47,071 bases of DNA from assembly GCA_015066045.1 (NCBI GenBank), contig SVPD01000018.1, forward strand, positions 1-47,071. The letters run 5' to 3'. The stretch comes from Oscillospiraceae bacterium. Lineage in GTDB: Bacteria > Bacillota > Clostridia > Oscillospirales > Acutalibacteraceae. Within the stretch, counting starts at the first letter, position 1. Every line of letters begins with the position of its first letter. The position numbers and the translations under genes are program-made. The notes under the pieces are model-generated. The model did no database searches. It saw nothing but the letters and a program-made list of their open reading frames with translations, and was not told the DNA's origin. Below are positions 23,619 to 32,421 of the stretch, in pieces.

Positions 23619-24473
23619 ATGATCCGTTATATAGAAAACGATTATCTTAAAATAGGAGTAAATGAGCTCGGCAGCGAGCTTACAAGCATCATCAATAAAA
23701 TAAACGGAGAGGAATATCTCTGGCAGGGCGACGAAAAATACTGGACAGGCCGGTCCCCCATTCTCTTCCCCATCGTGGGCAGACTTATCGAAGACTGCTA
23801 TTATCTCGACGGTAAGAAGTACACCATGCCCAAGCACGGCTTTGCACGCAGAATGCTCTGGAAATTCGGCGGTGCTGACGGAAGCTCTATGTTTTTCACG
23901 CTCTCTCAGACCGAGGAAACCCTCGCTATGTACCCCTATGATTTCACCGTAAAGGTCACCTTCACTCTCGACAGAAATGCTCTTAAGGTAACTCACGAAA
24001 TCATAAATGAAACCAGCGGTGTTATGTACGCCTCTCTGGGTGCCCATCCTGCCTTTAACTGCAGCATCGGTGACCGTCTCGTATTCAGTGAAAATGAGAC
24101 TCTCGACACAGTGAGAATCGATCTCGTAAATTCACTGAGACTTCCCGAAATGATTCCCGTACTGAATGACGAAAGAGTTATCACCGTAACCGAGGACATT
24201 TTCAATGAGGATGCTCTCATTTTCAGCGGTGTCAAATCCGACACACTCACTCTCGAAAGCGATAACCACTCACGCAAGGTTATCTTCCACCTGAATAATT
24301 CTCCCTGGCTCGGTATCTGGGCAAAGCCCGGTGCTCCCTATGTTTGCATTGAGCCCTGGTGCGGTGTCAATGACTCCACGGAAAAGAAGGAGGATTTCTC
24401 GCAGAAGGATGCCATCAATGCTATCCCCGCAGGAGAAAGCTTCGTATATAGCTGGACAGCCGAAATTATTTAA
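23619..24473 (+). CDS. Aldose 1-epimerase family protein (LacX-like)
   Basis: 284 residues from the ATG at 23619 with AGGGTGA upstream. RSPILFPIVGRL, MPKHGFARRMLW, the catalytic-type His in LGAHPAFNCSIG and the end region LGIWAKPGAPYVCIEPWCG match galactose-mutarotase-like proteins of the LacX branch. It is expected to interconvert anomers of a hexose or phospho-sugar in the cytoplasm. Second gene of the operon with the SDR. Confidence 0.88.
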   Translation: MIRYIENDYLKIGVNELGSELTSIINKINGEEYLWQGDEKYWTGRSPILFPIVGRLIEDCYYLDGKKYTMPKHGFARRMLWKFGGADGSSMFFTLSQTEETLAMYPYDFTVKVTFTLDRNALKVTHEIINETSGVMYASLGAHPAFNCSIGDRLVFSENETLDTVRIDLVNSLRLPEMIPVLNDERVITVTEDIFNEDALIFSGVKSDTLTLESDNHSRKVIFHLNNSPWLGIWAKPGAPYVCIEPWCGVNDSTEKKEDFSQKDAINAIPAGESFVYSWTAEII

Positions 24474-24486
24474 AAAGATCAAAAAA

Positions 24487-24515
24487 ATGCCTTCCCCGAC
24501 GGGAAGGCATTTTTA
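24487..24515. terminator. Bidirectional terminator
   Basis: ATGCCTTCCC-CGAC-GGGAAGGCAT with seven A to the left and five T to the right, between convergent genes. Confidence 0.9.
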
Positions 24516-24752
24516 TTAAACGTTCTTTTCTTCACGCCACTTTTTTGCCTTGTCAGCAGACATTCTGGTGATGTTTTCAGCGGGATGGATGGATTCTGCG
24601 CCGCCGTTGACATAAAGGAAATACTTGCCTGCAGCAGTAACGTAAAGACTCTCTTCGTAGCCGTCTGCGCTACCGAATTCGCCGCTGGTGAACTTCGCAA
24701 CAAGCTCTGCATTTTCGGTATCGTATTCGACCTTACAGATAATCTTTTTCAT
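24516..24752 (-). CDS. Small hypothetical protein (78 aa)
   Basis: MKKIICKVEYDTENAELVAK followed by a Gly/Ser turn, then YEESLYVTAAGKYFLYVNGG and a helical, basic C-terminus. The pattern looks like a small beta-sheet domain displaying one amphipathic helix; I do not recognise a named family, though its plain codon use suggests a real gene. It has GGAG before the ATG, its own promoter (24798-24826) and a terminator. Confidence 0.75.
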   Translation of the reverse strand: MKKIICKVEYDTENAELVAKFTSGEFGSADGYEESLYVTAAGKYFLYVNGGAESIHPAENITRMSADKAKKWREEKNV

Positions 24753-24797
24753 CTATAAAACTCCTTTCGGAAAATAATAAGCCTTTCAGCATTTGGT

Positions 24798-24826
24798 ATT
24801 ATACCCTAAAAAAGAAATTTTTTCAA
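24798..24826 (-). promoter_or_regulatory. Promoter of the 78-aa gene
   Basis: Minus strand TTGAAA (24826-24821), 17-base spacer, TATAAT (24803-24798). Confidence 0.75.
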
Positions 24827-24842
24827 GTACCCTGAGCAAATA

Positions 24843-26003
24843 TTATGTATTTGTCTTTTTTACGGTGATTTCGTTAAAAATAACCAGTGCAGTACACAGT
24901 CCGATAAGCACGAAGGGTGTAATGCCGAAGGTTATATTCGTAGCGGCAAAGCCGTAAATGAGCTGAATACCGAAGCCTATGGCATAGGCACCGCCCATAT
25001 GATAGCCCGTGATATCAGCCGAATATTTCGCACCGAAGCGCTCGGGCACACTGTGCAGAACGCTCGGGAAAACGGGGCCGAAGCCCATACCGATAAGGAA
25101 AAAGCCGAAAAGCGAAGCAGTGCCGAGAGGAAGTGCGAAGATAATAATGCCGATAAGTGCCACCACTACACCGCCTCTGATGAGGCCTTTGTCGCTGAGC
25201 TTTATGGAAAGGAAGCCCGAAATCACTCTGCCGACCATAATGCCGCCATAATAGAGAGACACCCATTTGGCCGCCACATCGGGTGAGACGGCAAAAACAT
25301 TTACCGCATAGCTGGCACCCCATGTGCCGAGCAGAAACTCCATACTGCAGTAGGCACCGAGGGAAAGAATACCCGTCAGCACACCCTTGATTTTAATAAT
25401 ATCTGCTATACCTGCCGAATCAGACTCATCGACGGTCTCTTCTTTTTCTGCCCTTTCTATGCCCTTCCATTTTTTCAGAGAGAATAAAACAAGAACAGCA
25501 ATAAGAAGCTGCAGCAGTGCCACCACTCTGTAGCCCTTTCTCCACTCAGATCCTCCGTCGCCTAAAAAGAGCGACATTATTAGGGGGCTTACCGTAACAC
25601 CCACGCCCCAGAAGCAGTGAAGCCAGTTCATATGCTGCGCTTTATAATGAAGGGAGACGAAATTATTGAGTCCCGTGTCGATGGCACCCGCACCGTAGCC
25701 CATAATAACAGAGCTTATCATCATTACGGCTATGTTCGGAGAAAAGCTGATGGCTACCAGTCCGAGCGCCGTGATAAGCACAGATACCAGAGTAACCCTG
25801 CTCGTGCCGAATTTTCTGATAAGCTTACCCGAAACGAAGCTGACACCGCCCGTGCAGACACCGATAATGATACTGTAAACAGATGCGAAGCTTTCGCTTA
25901 TACCGAACTCACTGTGTACCACCGGCCACGCCACACCGAAAAGCGAGTCGGGAAGACCGAGGGAGATAAAAACCACATAAATTACTATAAGAATAAAAAA
26001 CAT
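24843..26003 (-). CDS. MFS transporter (FucP-like branch)
   Basis: 386 residues with about twelve hydrophobic segments. The N-terminal YVVFISLGLPDSLFGVAWPV and the GAGAIDTGLNNFVSLHYKAQ segment with the HCFWGVG motif are typical of small MFS permeases related to FucP. The central loop is short and charged. Substrate not predictable; sugar uptake is common in the branch. It lies 13 bases downstream of the esterase gene and is co-transcribed with it. Confidence 0.85.
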   Translation of the reverse strand: MFFILIVIYVVFISLGLPDSLFGVAWPVVHSEFGISESFASVYSIIIGVCTGGVSFVSGKLIRKFGTSRVTLVSVLITALGLVAISFSPNIAVMMISSVIMGYGAGAIDTGLNNFVSLHYKAQHMNWLHCFWGVGVTVSPLIMSLFLGDGGSEWRKGYRVVALLQLLIAVLVLFSLKKWKGIERAEKEETVDESDSAGIADIIKIKGVLTGILSLGAYCSMEFLLGTWGASYAVNVFAVSPDVAAKWVSLYYGGIMVGRVISGFLSIKLSDKGLIRGGVVVALIGIIIFALPLGTASLFGFFLIGMGFGPVFPSVLHSVPERFGAKYSADITGYHMGGAYAIGFGIQLIYGFAATNITFGITPFVLIGLCTALVIFNEITVKKTNT

Positions 26004-26016
26004 ATTTTTCCTGCCT

Positions 26017-26955
26017 TTATTTATTTTCTGTCCTCAGGGCAAAGCTTTTTTTCATATAATCCGTTCTCTTTTTCACGGCTCTTACTGTTATGGGAGCTTT
26101 AAGAGCTATGTCGTAGCCGTGCATAGTACCCTTCGTCTGAAAAAGCTCCACCTCTGTCCCCTCTTTTTTCAGAAGGTCGGCATATAAAATGCCGTCATCA
26201 TGCAGGCAGTCAAACTCTGCAGTTTCGATGTATGCGGGAGGTAAATCGGAAAGGCTTTCGCTTTCCACGGGTGAAATGTAGGAAAGATTAACCTCACCGT
26301 CAGGCATAAGCATCGGCTTTATCTTGGCTGAAAGAACGGAATTCCACATAGGTGTGTCCGTATATTTACGTGCCGAAGCACTGTTATTCCGCATATCAAG
26401 AAAGGGATAAACGAGAAGCTGAAAGCGGACGGGTATTTCTCCGCCTCTGTCACGGTTCATAAGGCAGACTGCCGCCGAGAGAGTGCCGCCCGCACTGTCA
26501 CCGCCTACGGCCAGATTATCTCTGTCGATGCCGAGAGCCTCCGCATTTTCATAAGCCCAGCGAAGAACGGCATAGCAGTCCTCCATAGGCACGGGAAATT
26601 CATATCGGGGACCGAGACGGTATTTAACGTAAATAACTCTGCACCCCGCTCTTTTCGCATAAAGCATAGCCAGACGGTAATGATGAAATGCTCCCTCAAA
26701 GACGAAGCCGCCACCGTGATAATTCACGAGACAGGGACAAGGCTCCTTTATGCCCTTGGGCGAGATAAGATAAACCGTCAGCTCATATCCGTCATAGCTT
26801 TTAACCTTTTTTTCCGTTACATCGAGCTCATCATCCTTAAAAAGAAACGACGGGGCAGACAGAAATTTAGCCGCCACAGGAAAAACAGGAGCAAAGACGG
26901 GAGGTCTGAAAAAACGGAATATTCCATAGTCCTTACTGATAGGATACTTTGACAT
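26017..26955 (-). CDS. Alpha/beta hydrolase, hormone-sensitive-lipase-type esterase
   Basis: 312 residues. The oxyanion motif HGGGF, the nucleophile motif GDSAGG, the Asp in AEFDCLHDDG and the His in TKGTMHGYD make a complete HSL-type triad. There is no signal peptide, so it is cytoplasmic. Family members cleave short acyl esters, including acetylated sugars. First gene of a two-gene unit with the MFS permease; uptake of an acylated compound followed by deacylation is a reasonable inference. Confidence 0.88.
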   Translation of the reverse strand: MSKYPISKDYGIFRFFRPPVFAPVFPVAAKFLSAPSFLFKDDELDVTEKKVKSYDGYELTVYLISPKGIKEPCPCLVNYHGGGFVFEGAFHHYRLAMLYAKRAGCRVIYVKYRLGPRYEFPVPMEDCYAVLRWAYENAEALGIDRDNLAVGGDSAGGTLSAAVCLMNRDRGGEIPVRFQLLVYPFLDMRNNSASARKYTDTPMWNSVLSAKIKPMLMPDGEVNLSYISPVESESLSDLPPAYIETAEFDCLHDDGILYADLLKKEGTEVELFQTKGTMHGYDIALKAPITVRAVKKRTDYMKKSFALRTENK

Positions 26956-27076
26956 AATATCACCTTCCCGTGCTTTATAATATCACATTTTTATGCTGAA
27001 AGTAACCGTTTTAGCGTACTTTGTTCATTTTTTATTTCTATTATTAAAAAATTTACATCTTTTTGTGCATTTTACC

Positions 27077-27105
27077 TTGTATAAAAGGAACAAATAAAGT
27101 ATTAT
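27077..27105 (+). promoter_or_regulatory. Promoter of the GPH-type transporter gene
   Basis: TTGTAT (27077-27082), 17-base spacer containing AAAGGAA, TATTAT (27100-27105). Confidence 0.65.
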
Positions 27106-27147
27106 AGTATGGTAATATTTTTAAAATGTAAAAAAGGAGAAAGCTTT

Positions 27148-28641
27148 ATGTCAAACAGTTTAACAGGTGCTCCCGTTTATAACGAGGAGTCCGGAAAGCA
27201 TGTGGGAAAGGCTGAGTTTGCCCTTTATCTCGTCGGCGTATTTTTCTATACGACCATGACGGGTATGGTAGGCGGAAACAGAAACGCTTATCTGGTAAAC
27301 GTGCTTCGCCTTCCCGAGGAGCAGACCTCACTTTTCAATCTGCTCACAAGCGTCATTCCCTTCATACTGAATTTCTTTATCGTTATGTACATCGACGGAA
27401 GAAGAATGGGTAAGGGCGGAAAATTCAAGCCCATCACCACTCTGGTTATCATACCGATGTCCATAGTTATGATTCTTTCCTTCTGGGCGCCTCCCGGTCT
27501 CTCCGAATCGGTTCTTTTCATCTATGTTATCACCTTAGCCGTTTTATGGAGCGTTTTCTGCACCTTCGGTAACTCCATAAATATGATAGCAAACGTTATG
27601 ACTCCCAATCTTAAAGAGCGTGACCAGGTGCTTTCCTTCAGAAGTATTTCCTCTGCAGTAGGTAACTCTGCTCCCGTGGTTATTCTGCTGGTTATCGGTC
27701 TCATCTGGAGCAAGGATAACCCCGAGCTCATCGAAGCAGTAACGGGAACCAGCATCAGAAGCGTGGAGGGCTTACAGTACATAATTTCCGCCGCTCTCTG
27801 CTCTGTGGTAGGTATCATCACCGTGCTTGCAGGCATGAAGCTGGTCCGTGAAAGAATGGTTTACACCGAAAAAAAGCAGAATCCCCTTTTAGGCTTCAAG
27901 GATATAGTAAAAAACAAATATGCATGGACTATTATCCTCTCTGAATTTCTCAAGGCCTTCAGAGGTCTGGCTACATACATGGAAACCTTTATCGCTGCGG
28001 CAGTTTTAGGTGACGTTTCGAAAAAAATTCTTTTCGTGCTTCCCGTAGGTATCGGCACCGCAGTAGGTATGCTCGTAATCAATTTCCTGCTCAAAAAATT
28101 TGATGCCCGTCAGCTTTACATAGCCAGCGGCATCTACTCTCTCTGTGCCAACTGCATCGCCTTCGGTGTGGGCTACACCTACTTTAAAACAGGCACCGGA
28201 GTGCTGCAGATAGTCTTTATCGTTTTCCTTTTCCTCATCGGTCTCCAGTTCGGTGCATCAAACCTTCTTCCTTCAATGTTCCAGGCTGATGTACTTGAAA
28301 CCATAGAGCTTAAAACAGGTAAGCGCTTCGACGCCTCCTTCCCCTTCGTTATAGGCATAGGTACCCTCATCAGCGGTACCATAGCCAGCTCTCTCGCCCC
28401 GCTCATTCTCTACGGAGAGAACTCCATTATAGGCTACATCCAGCCCACCGACCTCGTGCCGAACCCTGTTCAGAGCCTCGAAACGAAGGTCACTCTGCTC
28501 TTCTTCTATACCATAGTTCACGGTATTATGATGTTTCTGGCCGGTGTTCCCTTCTTCTTTTATAAGCTTACGGGTAAAACCAAAGAGGATATCCACGCCG
28601 CAGTTCTCGAGCAGAGAGCGAGGATGGAAAAGGCCGAATAA
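27148..28641 (+). CDS. GPH-type MFS sugar:cation symporter (MelB-like)
   Basis: 497 residues from the ATG at 27148 after AAAAAGGAG. About twelve hydrophobic segments are seen; the FRSISSAVGNSAPVVILLVI and LQFGASNLLPSMFQADVLE stretches resemble the GPH (glycoside-pentoside-hexuronide) family, where the second precedes the central Asp-rich signature. It imports a glycoside with Na+ or H+. The alpha-galactosidase operon 9 kb to the left would be a natural partner, but this is inference. The transcript likely ends in MITE copy 3. Confidence 0.82.
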   Translation: MSNSLTGAPVYNEESGKHVGKAEFALYLVGVFFYTTMTGMVGGNRNAYLVNVLRLPEEQTSLFNLLTSVIPFILNFFIVMYIDGRRMGKGGKFKPITTLVIIPMSIVMILSFWAPPGLSESVLFIYVITLAVLWSVFCTFGNSINMIANVMTPNLKERDQVLSFRSISSAVGNSAPVVILLVIGLIWSKDNPELIEAVTGTSIRSVEGLQYIISAALCSVVGIITVLAGMKLVRERMVYTEKKQNPLLGFKDIVKNKYAWTIILSEFLKAFRGLATYMETFIAAAVLGDVSKKILFVLPVGIGTAVGMLVINFLLKKFDARQLYIASGIYSLCANCIAFGVGYTYFKTGTGVLQIVFIVFLFLIGLQFGASNLLPSMFQADVLETIELKTGKRFDASFPFVIGIGTLISGTIASSLAPLILYGENSIIGYIQPTDLVPNPVQSLETKVTLLFFYTIVHGIMMFLAGVPFFFYKLTGKTKEDIHAAVLEQRARMEKAE

Positions 28642-28694
28642 GGCGGCTTAAAAAAGTACAGACCGCATAAACCAAGACAAACAGAAGGAGCTGC

Positions 28695-28893
28695 CGCAGT
28701 AAGTGCAGACCAAAAAGCAAAACAAAAACAGATGTGTTTCTTCAGATTTAAAAAACACATCTGTTTTAATTGTTTACGGAATAATATGGTGTGGCATATA
28801 ATAAATATTTGCTTTTTTAGACGTTTTTTCGCCCTCTCGAAGTATAATCATACGTCTTCGGGGCGAAGAAAACGCCTTCTGCATCTTACTGCG
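28695..28893 (+). mobile_element. MITE-like element, copy 3 (most complete)
   Basis: 199 bases between terminal inverted repeats CGCAGTAAGTGCAGAC and TTCTGCATCTTACTGCG. Inside are the hairpin AAACAGATGTGTTT/AAACACATCTGTTT and a second large hairpin TTCGCCC...GGGCGAA with an inner CGAAG/CTTCG. No open reading frame is present, so it would need a transposase elsewhere. It lies between the convergent GPH transporter and HAD genes and fills most of this 300-base gap; the rest shows only a short AAAGGGG-type flank near 28915. Confidence 0.85.
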
Positions 28894-28943
28894 ACACCCC
28901 CTTTAAGCATTAAAAGAAAAAGGGGCTGAAAAATTCAGTCCCT

Positions 28944-29750
28944 TCATTTCAGTATATAGTCATATATGGCTGCGGCTACACCCTTTTCATCGTTTGTGGG
29001 AAGAATAGCCTTGGCTCGCTGCTTCACCGCATCGATGGCATTACCCATAGCCAGAGGAAGACCTGCCACATCAAACATAGAGATGTCATTTTCCTCGTCA
29101 CCTATGCAGGCTATCTCTTCGGCGGTGATACCGAGTGCTTCTCCGAGGGCTAAAAGTGCAGTGCCCTTGGAGCCTTTTTTATTATAGATTTCAGCATAGC
29201 CCTTAGAGTGTGCGACGGTTATTTCGGGATAAGAGGCGAGAATTTCCTTTATTTTTTTCCGATAGCCCTCGCCCTCTTTATAAAAGAACTGGAACTCCTC
29301 GATGGGCTTTCCTTTTTTCAAAATGTATTTTCTGAGATTTGAAACTCTAATTATGTTTGCCGTTTCATCATCGAAAAAGCGCTTCACCATATACTGCAGA
29401 ATACTGCCCTGAGTATAAAAATCACGGTCAATATGTGCTGCCTTAAAAATAAGCATCCTGCCCGTTTTTTTCAGTATTTCAGCGGCAGTAAGACTGTCTA
29501 TGCAGGCATCGAAGAGTATCTTGTCATCCTGAGTATCCACTACCAGAGAGCCGTTAGAGGAAATAATGTAACGGTAAAAGCTCTGATTTTTAAGTGCCTT
29601 CGGCAGGCAGTTCAGATTTCTGCCCGTGGTGGGAACCACCAATACCCCTCTGTCAGCAGCAGTTTTCAGTGCCAGCAGGGTTTCGGGTGCCATCTTGCCG
29701 TCGGAGCCGAGACAGGTGCCGTCCATATCCACTGCGAGTATTTTTATCAT
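28944..29750 (-). CDS. Cof-type HAD-IIB hydrolase
   Basis: 268 residues from the ATG at 29750 (AAAAGGATG upstream; an ATG three codons earlier is possible). Motif I AVDMDGTCLG, motif II PTTGRN, the C2-type cap between the motifs, the Lys of motif III in the NKKGSKGTAL segment, and motif IV CIGDEENDISMFDVAGLPLA are all present. Family members dephosphorylate sugar phosphates or flavin precursors in the cytoplasm. Substrate not predictable. Upstream is the start of a divergent promoter region for the Thr-rich protein. Confidence 0.92.
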   Translation of the reverse strand: MIKILAVDMDGTCLGSDGKMAPETLLALKTAADRGVLVVPTTGRNLNCLPKALKNQSFYRYIISSNGSLVVDTQDDKILFDACIDSLTAAEILKKTGRMLIFKAAHIDRDFYTQGSILQYMVKRFFDDETANIIRVSNLRKYILKKGKPIEEFQFFYKEGEGYRKKIKEILASYPEITVAHSKGYAEIYNKKGSKGTALLALGEALGITAEEIACIGDEENDISMFDVAGLPLAMGNAIDAVKQRAKAILPTNDEKGVAAAIYDYILK

Positions 29751-29896
29751 CTTAATCATCCTTTTATCCGCAAAATACATCTATATTATTACATATCGGC
29801 GCAGTAATTTCAATATACTTACGGGGCTTTTTTTCGGGAAAGTAATATATTACAAAAAAGAAGTTTACAAATAAGTAAAAAAAGTCAAAATAACAA

Positions 29897-29925
29897 TTGA
29901 CCTTACGGAATAAGTATGGTAAAAT
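29897..29925 (+). promoter_or_regulatory. Promoter of the Thr-rich protein gene
   Basis: TTGACC (29897-29902), 17-base spacer, TAAAAT (29920-29925), then CAAGGAG before the ATG. Confidence 0.75.
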
Positions 29926-29978
29926 GATAAACGGATTAAATCGTAAATTAAGTTTTTGAATATCAAGGAGAGTAAAAA

Positions 29979-30383
29979 ATGGATAAAAATAATTTACTTG
30001 TCAGAAAGACGATTATCATCGTCGTTACCGTGGCTATTCTTTTCACAAGCGGCTTCGTTTTAGGTGCCCTTTCTGCTGAGATAAAAGAGCTCGCCCCCGC
30101 CGTGGAGCAGGTTACGGAAAGCACCACCGAGTCCACCACTGTTACCACTACACAGGCACCCACCACACTGCCTCCCACTACCGCTGCTCCCACCACAGAG
30201 GCTCCCACCGAACCCTCCACAGAAGCTCCCTCAGAGTCTGACACTACCGAGGCAGCCACAGAGGAAACCACGGATGCAGCCACAGAAGAAGAGCCCTGCT
30301 GCCTCGTACAGATAGCTCTCACTATCCTCGAGCTTTGCAAAACAGTTATCGATGCAGTTATCTCCTTCCTCTCTTCCCTTTAA
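29979..30383 (+). CDS. Membrane-anchored Thr/Pro/Glu-rich small protein
   Basis: 134 residues. A membrane helix near residues 11-32 (TIIIVVTVAILFTSGFVLGA) is followed by a low-complexity Thr/Pro/Ala/Glu/Ser stretch (about 45-107) with TTEAPTEPSTEAPSE-like repeats, then CC and an amphipathic hydrophobic tail, LTILELCKTVIDAVISFLSS. No enzyme domain is present. The Thr-rich part could be a glycosylated stalk spanning the cell wall, holding the tail outside. Family unknown. Own promoter and terminator. Confidence 0.75.
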   Translation: MDKNNLLVRKTIIIVVTVAILFTSGFVLGALSAEIKELAPAVEQVTESTTESTTVTTTQAPTTLPPTTAAPTTEAPTEPSTEAPSESDTTEAATEETTDAATEEEPCCLVQIALTILELCKTVIDAVISFLSSL

Positions 30384-30420
30384 TACATAAAAGCTTTTTA
30401 AAGCAGTCAAGATAATAATT

Positions 30421-30465
30421 AAAACCATTGTAAAAGCTGAAAACTTCAGCCGATACAATGGTTTT
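30421..30465. terminator. Bidirectional terminator
   Basis: AAAACCATTGTA/TACAATGGTTTT outer stem with an inner GCTGAA/TTCAGC stem, between convergent genes. The following 80 bases hold a TTTTGCTTTTCAGCCGTTTT stretch that resembles the MITE 3' block. Confidence 0.8.
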
Positions 30466-30551
30466 ACATTTTCTTAATCGGTAAGATTACTGTTACACCG
30501 TAGAAAAATTTTGCTTTTCAGCCGTTTTCGTCTGCCTCTTTTCCCGAAAAC

Positions 30552-31475
30552 TTATCCTGCCTTTTCGACGGTGGGAAGAGTCTTAGCAGCCACGTCTGCG
30601 GGAGCATACTCCATCATCATATGTCCGCCCTCGGCGAGCTCATAAACCACCGTATCCGCAGGAGCGTTATCGATGATAGCCTGTAGATTATCTGCCATAG
30701 CCACCTTATCGTTGGCGGCGGTGATAATCACGCAGGGAATGTCAAGTGCTTTAAGCTTATCAAACTCGGGGCCACGGGTGTGAGTGGTCATTATAGACAC
30801 GCCTGCACCGGTGCCGGGAAGAGAGAGAGGTGCCGTAACACGGGTAAGGTCGTAATTTTTCGCATATTCCGCATCGCTGAAGCTCATAGAAACGAAAAGC
30901 TGCACTAAAAACGGGAACTTAAGGCAAATCTTAAGTATCACATTATAAAAGGTCTGCATCAGTGATGAAAGAACGGGATTTTGCTCTGTTTCCTCGGTCT
31001 GTGCAGAGGTCTGCGGTGCAAAAAGCACGAGGCCTGTCACTGTTTCGGGGTAATCGCAGGCAAGATTAAGAGCGATGCCACCGCCCATAGAATGTCCGCC
31101 GACTATCCATTTTCCGCCCAGTGAGGTCATAAGAGAGCCGATAAGCTCCTCTCGGGAAAGCAGCTCTGTGTCGTTGGCCTCTCTCGAGGAATAACCGAAA
31201 TTAGGAGCATCGACGAGCACCGTGCGGTAGCCCTTGGCGGCATACTCCTGTGCCACACCCTCGAGCGAAACGGTGGAAAGGCAGAAGCCGTGAATGAGCA
31301 TAATCTGCTTTTTGGCCGATGTGACAGGCTCGAATACTCTGTAATGGAGAGTGTAGTCCCCTACGGTGTAAAAGCTACTGTTTGCAAACGGAGCTTCTGT
31401 CTCTGCGGCAAGAACGGGAGTACACATACCGAAAAGCATAAGCACCGAAATAACGAGTGAGATTATTTTTTTCAT
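30552..31475 (-). CDS. Secreted alpha/beta hydrolase
   Basis: 307 residues. The signal peptide is MKKIISLVISVLMLFGMCTP with cleavage near LAAETEA. The hydrolase core has the HGF oxyanion motif, the nucleophile in GGHSMGGGIALNL, the Asp in ITAANDKVAMAD and the His in ELAEGGHMMMEY. It is likely an extracellular esterase or peptidase-type hydrolase; the substrate is unknown. It has AGGAGG upstream and its own promoter at 31498-31526. Confidence 0.88.
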   Translation of the reverse strand: MKKIISLVISVLMLFGMCTPVLAAETEAPFANSSFYTVGDYTLHYRVFEPVTSAKKQIMLIHGFCLSTVSLEGVAQEYAAKGYRTVLVDAPNFGYSSREANDTELLSREELIGSLMTSLGGKWIVGGHSMGGGIALNLACDYPETVTGLVLFAPQTSAQTEETEQNPVLSSLMQTFYNVILKICLKFPFLVQLFVSMSFSDAEYAKNYDLTRVTAPLSLPGTGAGVSIMTTHTRGPEFDKLKALDIPCVIITAANDKVAMADNLQAIIDNAPADTVVYELAEGGHMMMEYAPADVAAKTLPTVEKAG

Positions 31476-31497
31476 AGTTAAATTCCTCCTTTTTTAT

Positions 31498-31526
31498 ATG
31501 ATAACAGATTAAGTGCTTTTTTTCAA
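31498..31526 (-). promoter_or_regulatory. Promoter of the secreted hydrolase gene
   Basis: Minus strand TTGAAA (31526-31521), 17-base spacer, TATCAT (31503-31498). Confidence 0.65.
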
Positions 31527-31574
31527 GCGGAATTTATCCGAACTGACAAAGGACACGGCCCGTTAAGATAAAAA

Positions 31575-31601
31575 AAGTCGCTGTGCTTAGCACAACGACT
31601 T
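31575..31601 (-). terminator. Terminator after the secreted hypothetical gene
   Basis: Minus strand AAGTCGTTGTGC/GCACAGCGACTT followed by TTTTT. Confidence 0.85.
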
Positions 31602-31619
31602 CAGTATGTAGATTTAAAA

Positions 31620-32213
31620 TTAGCCGAGAATACCGCCGAGAAGCTCCTGTACGAAAGCAACGCCCTGCTCTGTGTCACCGTTAAGGAAGAGTAAGCCGTA
31701 GATAGCACCGAAGATTTTGCAAAGGATGTTTACTACAGTAGCCATAGTATCCTCTGTGGGTGCTGAAGCGGAACGGACGGTGGTGAAGCGGATGATGCCG
31801 TCATCGTCGAGCATTTCCTGTGTGATTGTTACAGTCTGACCGCCGGCTAATACATAATCAAAGGCATTGCTGCGCCAGCCGTCGAAGTCCTCTGTATCAG
31901 TGTCAAGTAAGTTGGGAAGAGTAAACTCGTAACCGACTCTCATATGATCAGCATTCATAGGAACGAGATAGAAGCTACCTGTGTGGCCGTTCTCGATGGT
32001 TTCAAATCTGCCTGTCTGAGAATCGTAGAGATTAATTCTGGTTTTGGTTGCAAAGGGACCGCAGTCAAAGAAAGCAACGAAATGGTCATCATCAAGATTT
32101 GCATCAATGTAATCGTCGATAGAGTCACCGTTTAAGTATGCTGCGGAAGCAGAGATGGACATTACACTGAAAAGCATAAGAACTGCTAAAAGTACGGATA
32201 TTAATTTTTTCAT
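31620..32213 (-). CDS. Secreted hypothetical protein (197 aa)
   Basis: The signal peptide MKKLISVLLAVLMLFSVMSI has cleavage near ASAAYLN. The mature part is acidic (DDYIDANLDDDHFVAFFDCG) with a beta-rich centre, and it ends in an amphipathic hydrophobic tail (VVNILCKIFGAIYGLLFLNG). I do not recognise the fold. The tail resembles that of the Thr-rich protein at 29979. The gene has AGGTAAATACTT-type spacing before the ATG and a good promoter at 32260-32288. Confidence 0.75.
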   Translation of the reverse strand: MKKLISVLLAVLMLFSVMSISASAAYLNGDSIDDYIDANLDDDHFVAFFDCGPFATKTRINLYDSQTGRFETIENGHTGSFYLVPMNADHMRVGYEFTLPNLLDTDTEDFDGWRSNAFDYVLAGGQTVTITQEMLDDDGIIRFTTVRSASAPTEDTMATVVNILCKIFGAIYGLLFLNGDTEQGVAFVQELLGGILG

Positions 32214-32259
32214 AAGTATTTACCTCCATTAGATAATTTTAGTTTCCTACTTTGATTTG

Positions 32260-32288
32260 ATTATATCACCACAGTTAATAAAATTCAA
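32260..32288 (-). promoter_or_regulatory. Promoter of the secreted 197-aa protein gene
   Basis: Minus strand TTGAAT (32288-32283), 17-base spacer, TGA-TATAAT (-10 at 32265-32260). Confidence 0.8.
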
Positions 32289-32421
32289 GTCTTTTTTCCA
32301 AGTTTTATTATAAATAATGTAAATATTAAAAAAATTTAACAGATTTTAATACTCATATAATATCAGAGTAACAGTATGTAAAAGTTATGTCCTTTATATA
32401 AAAAATTGCCGTCATATTCTG

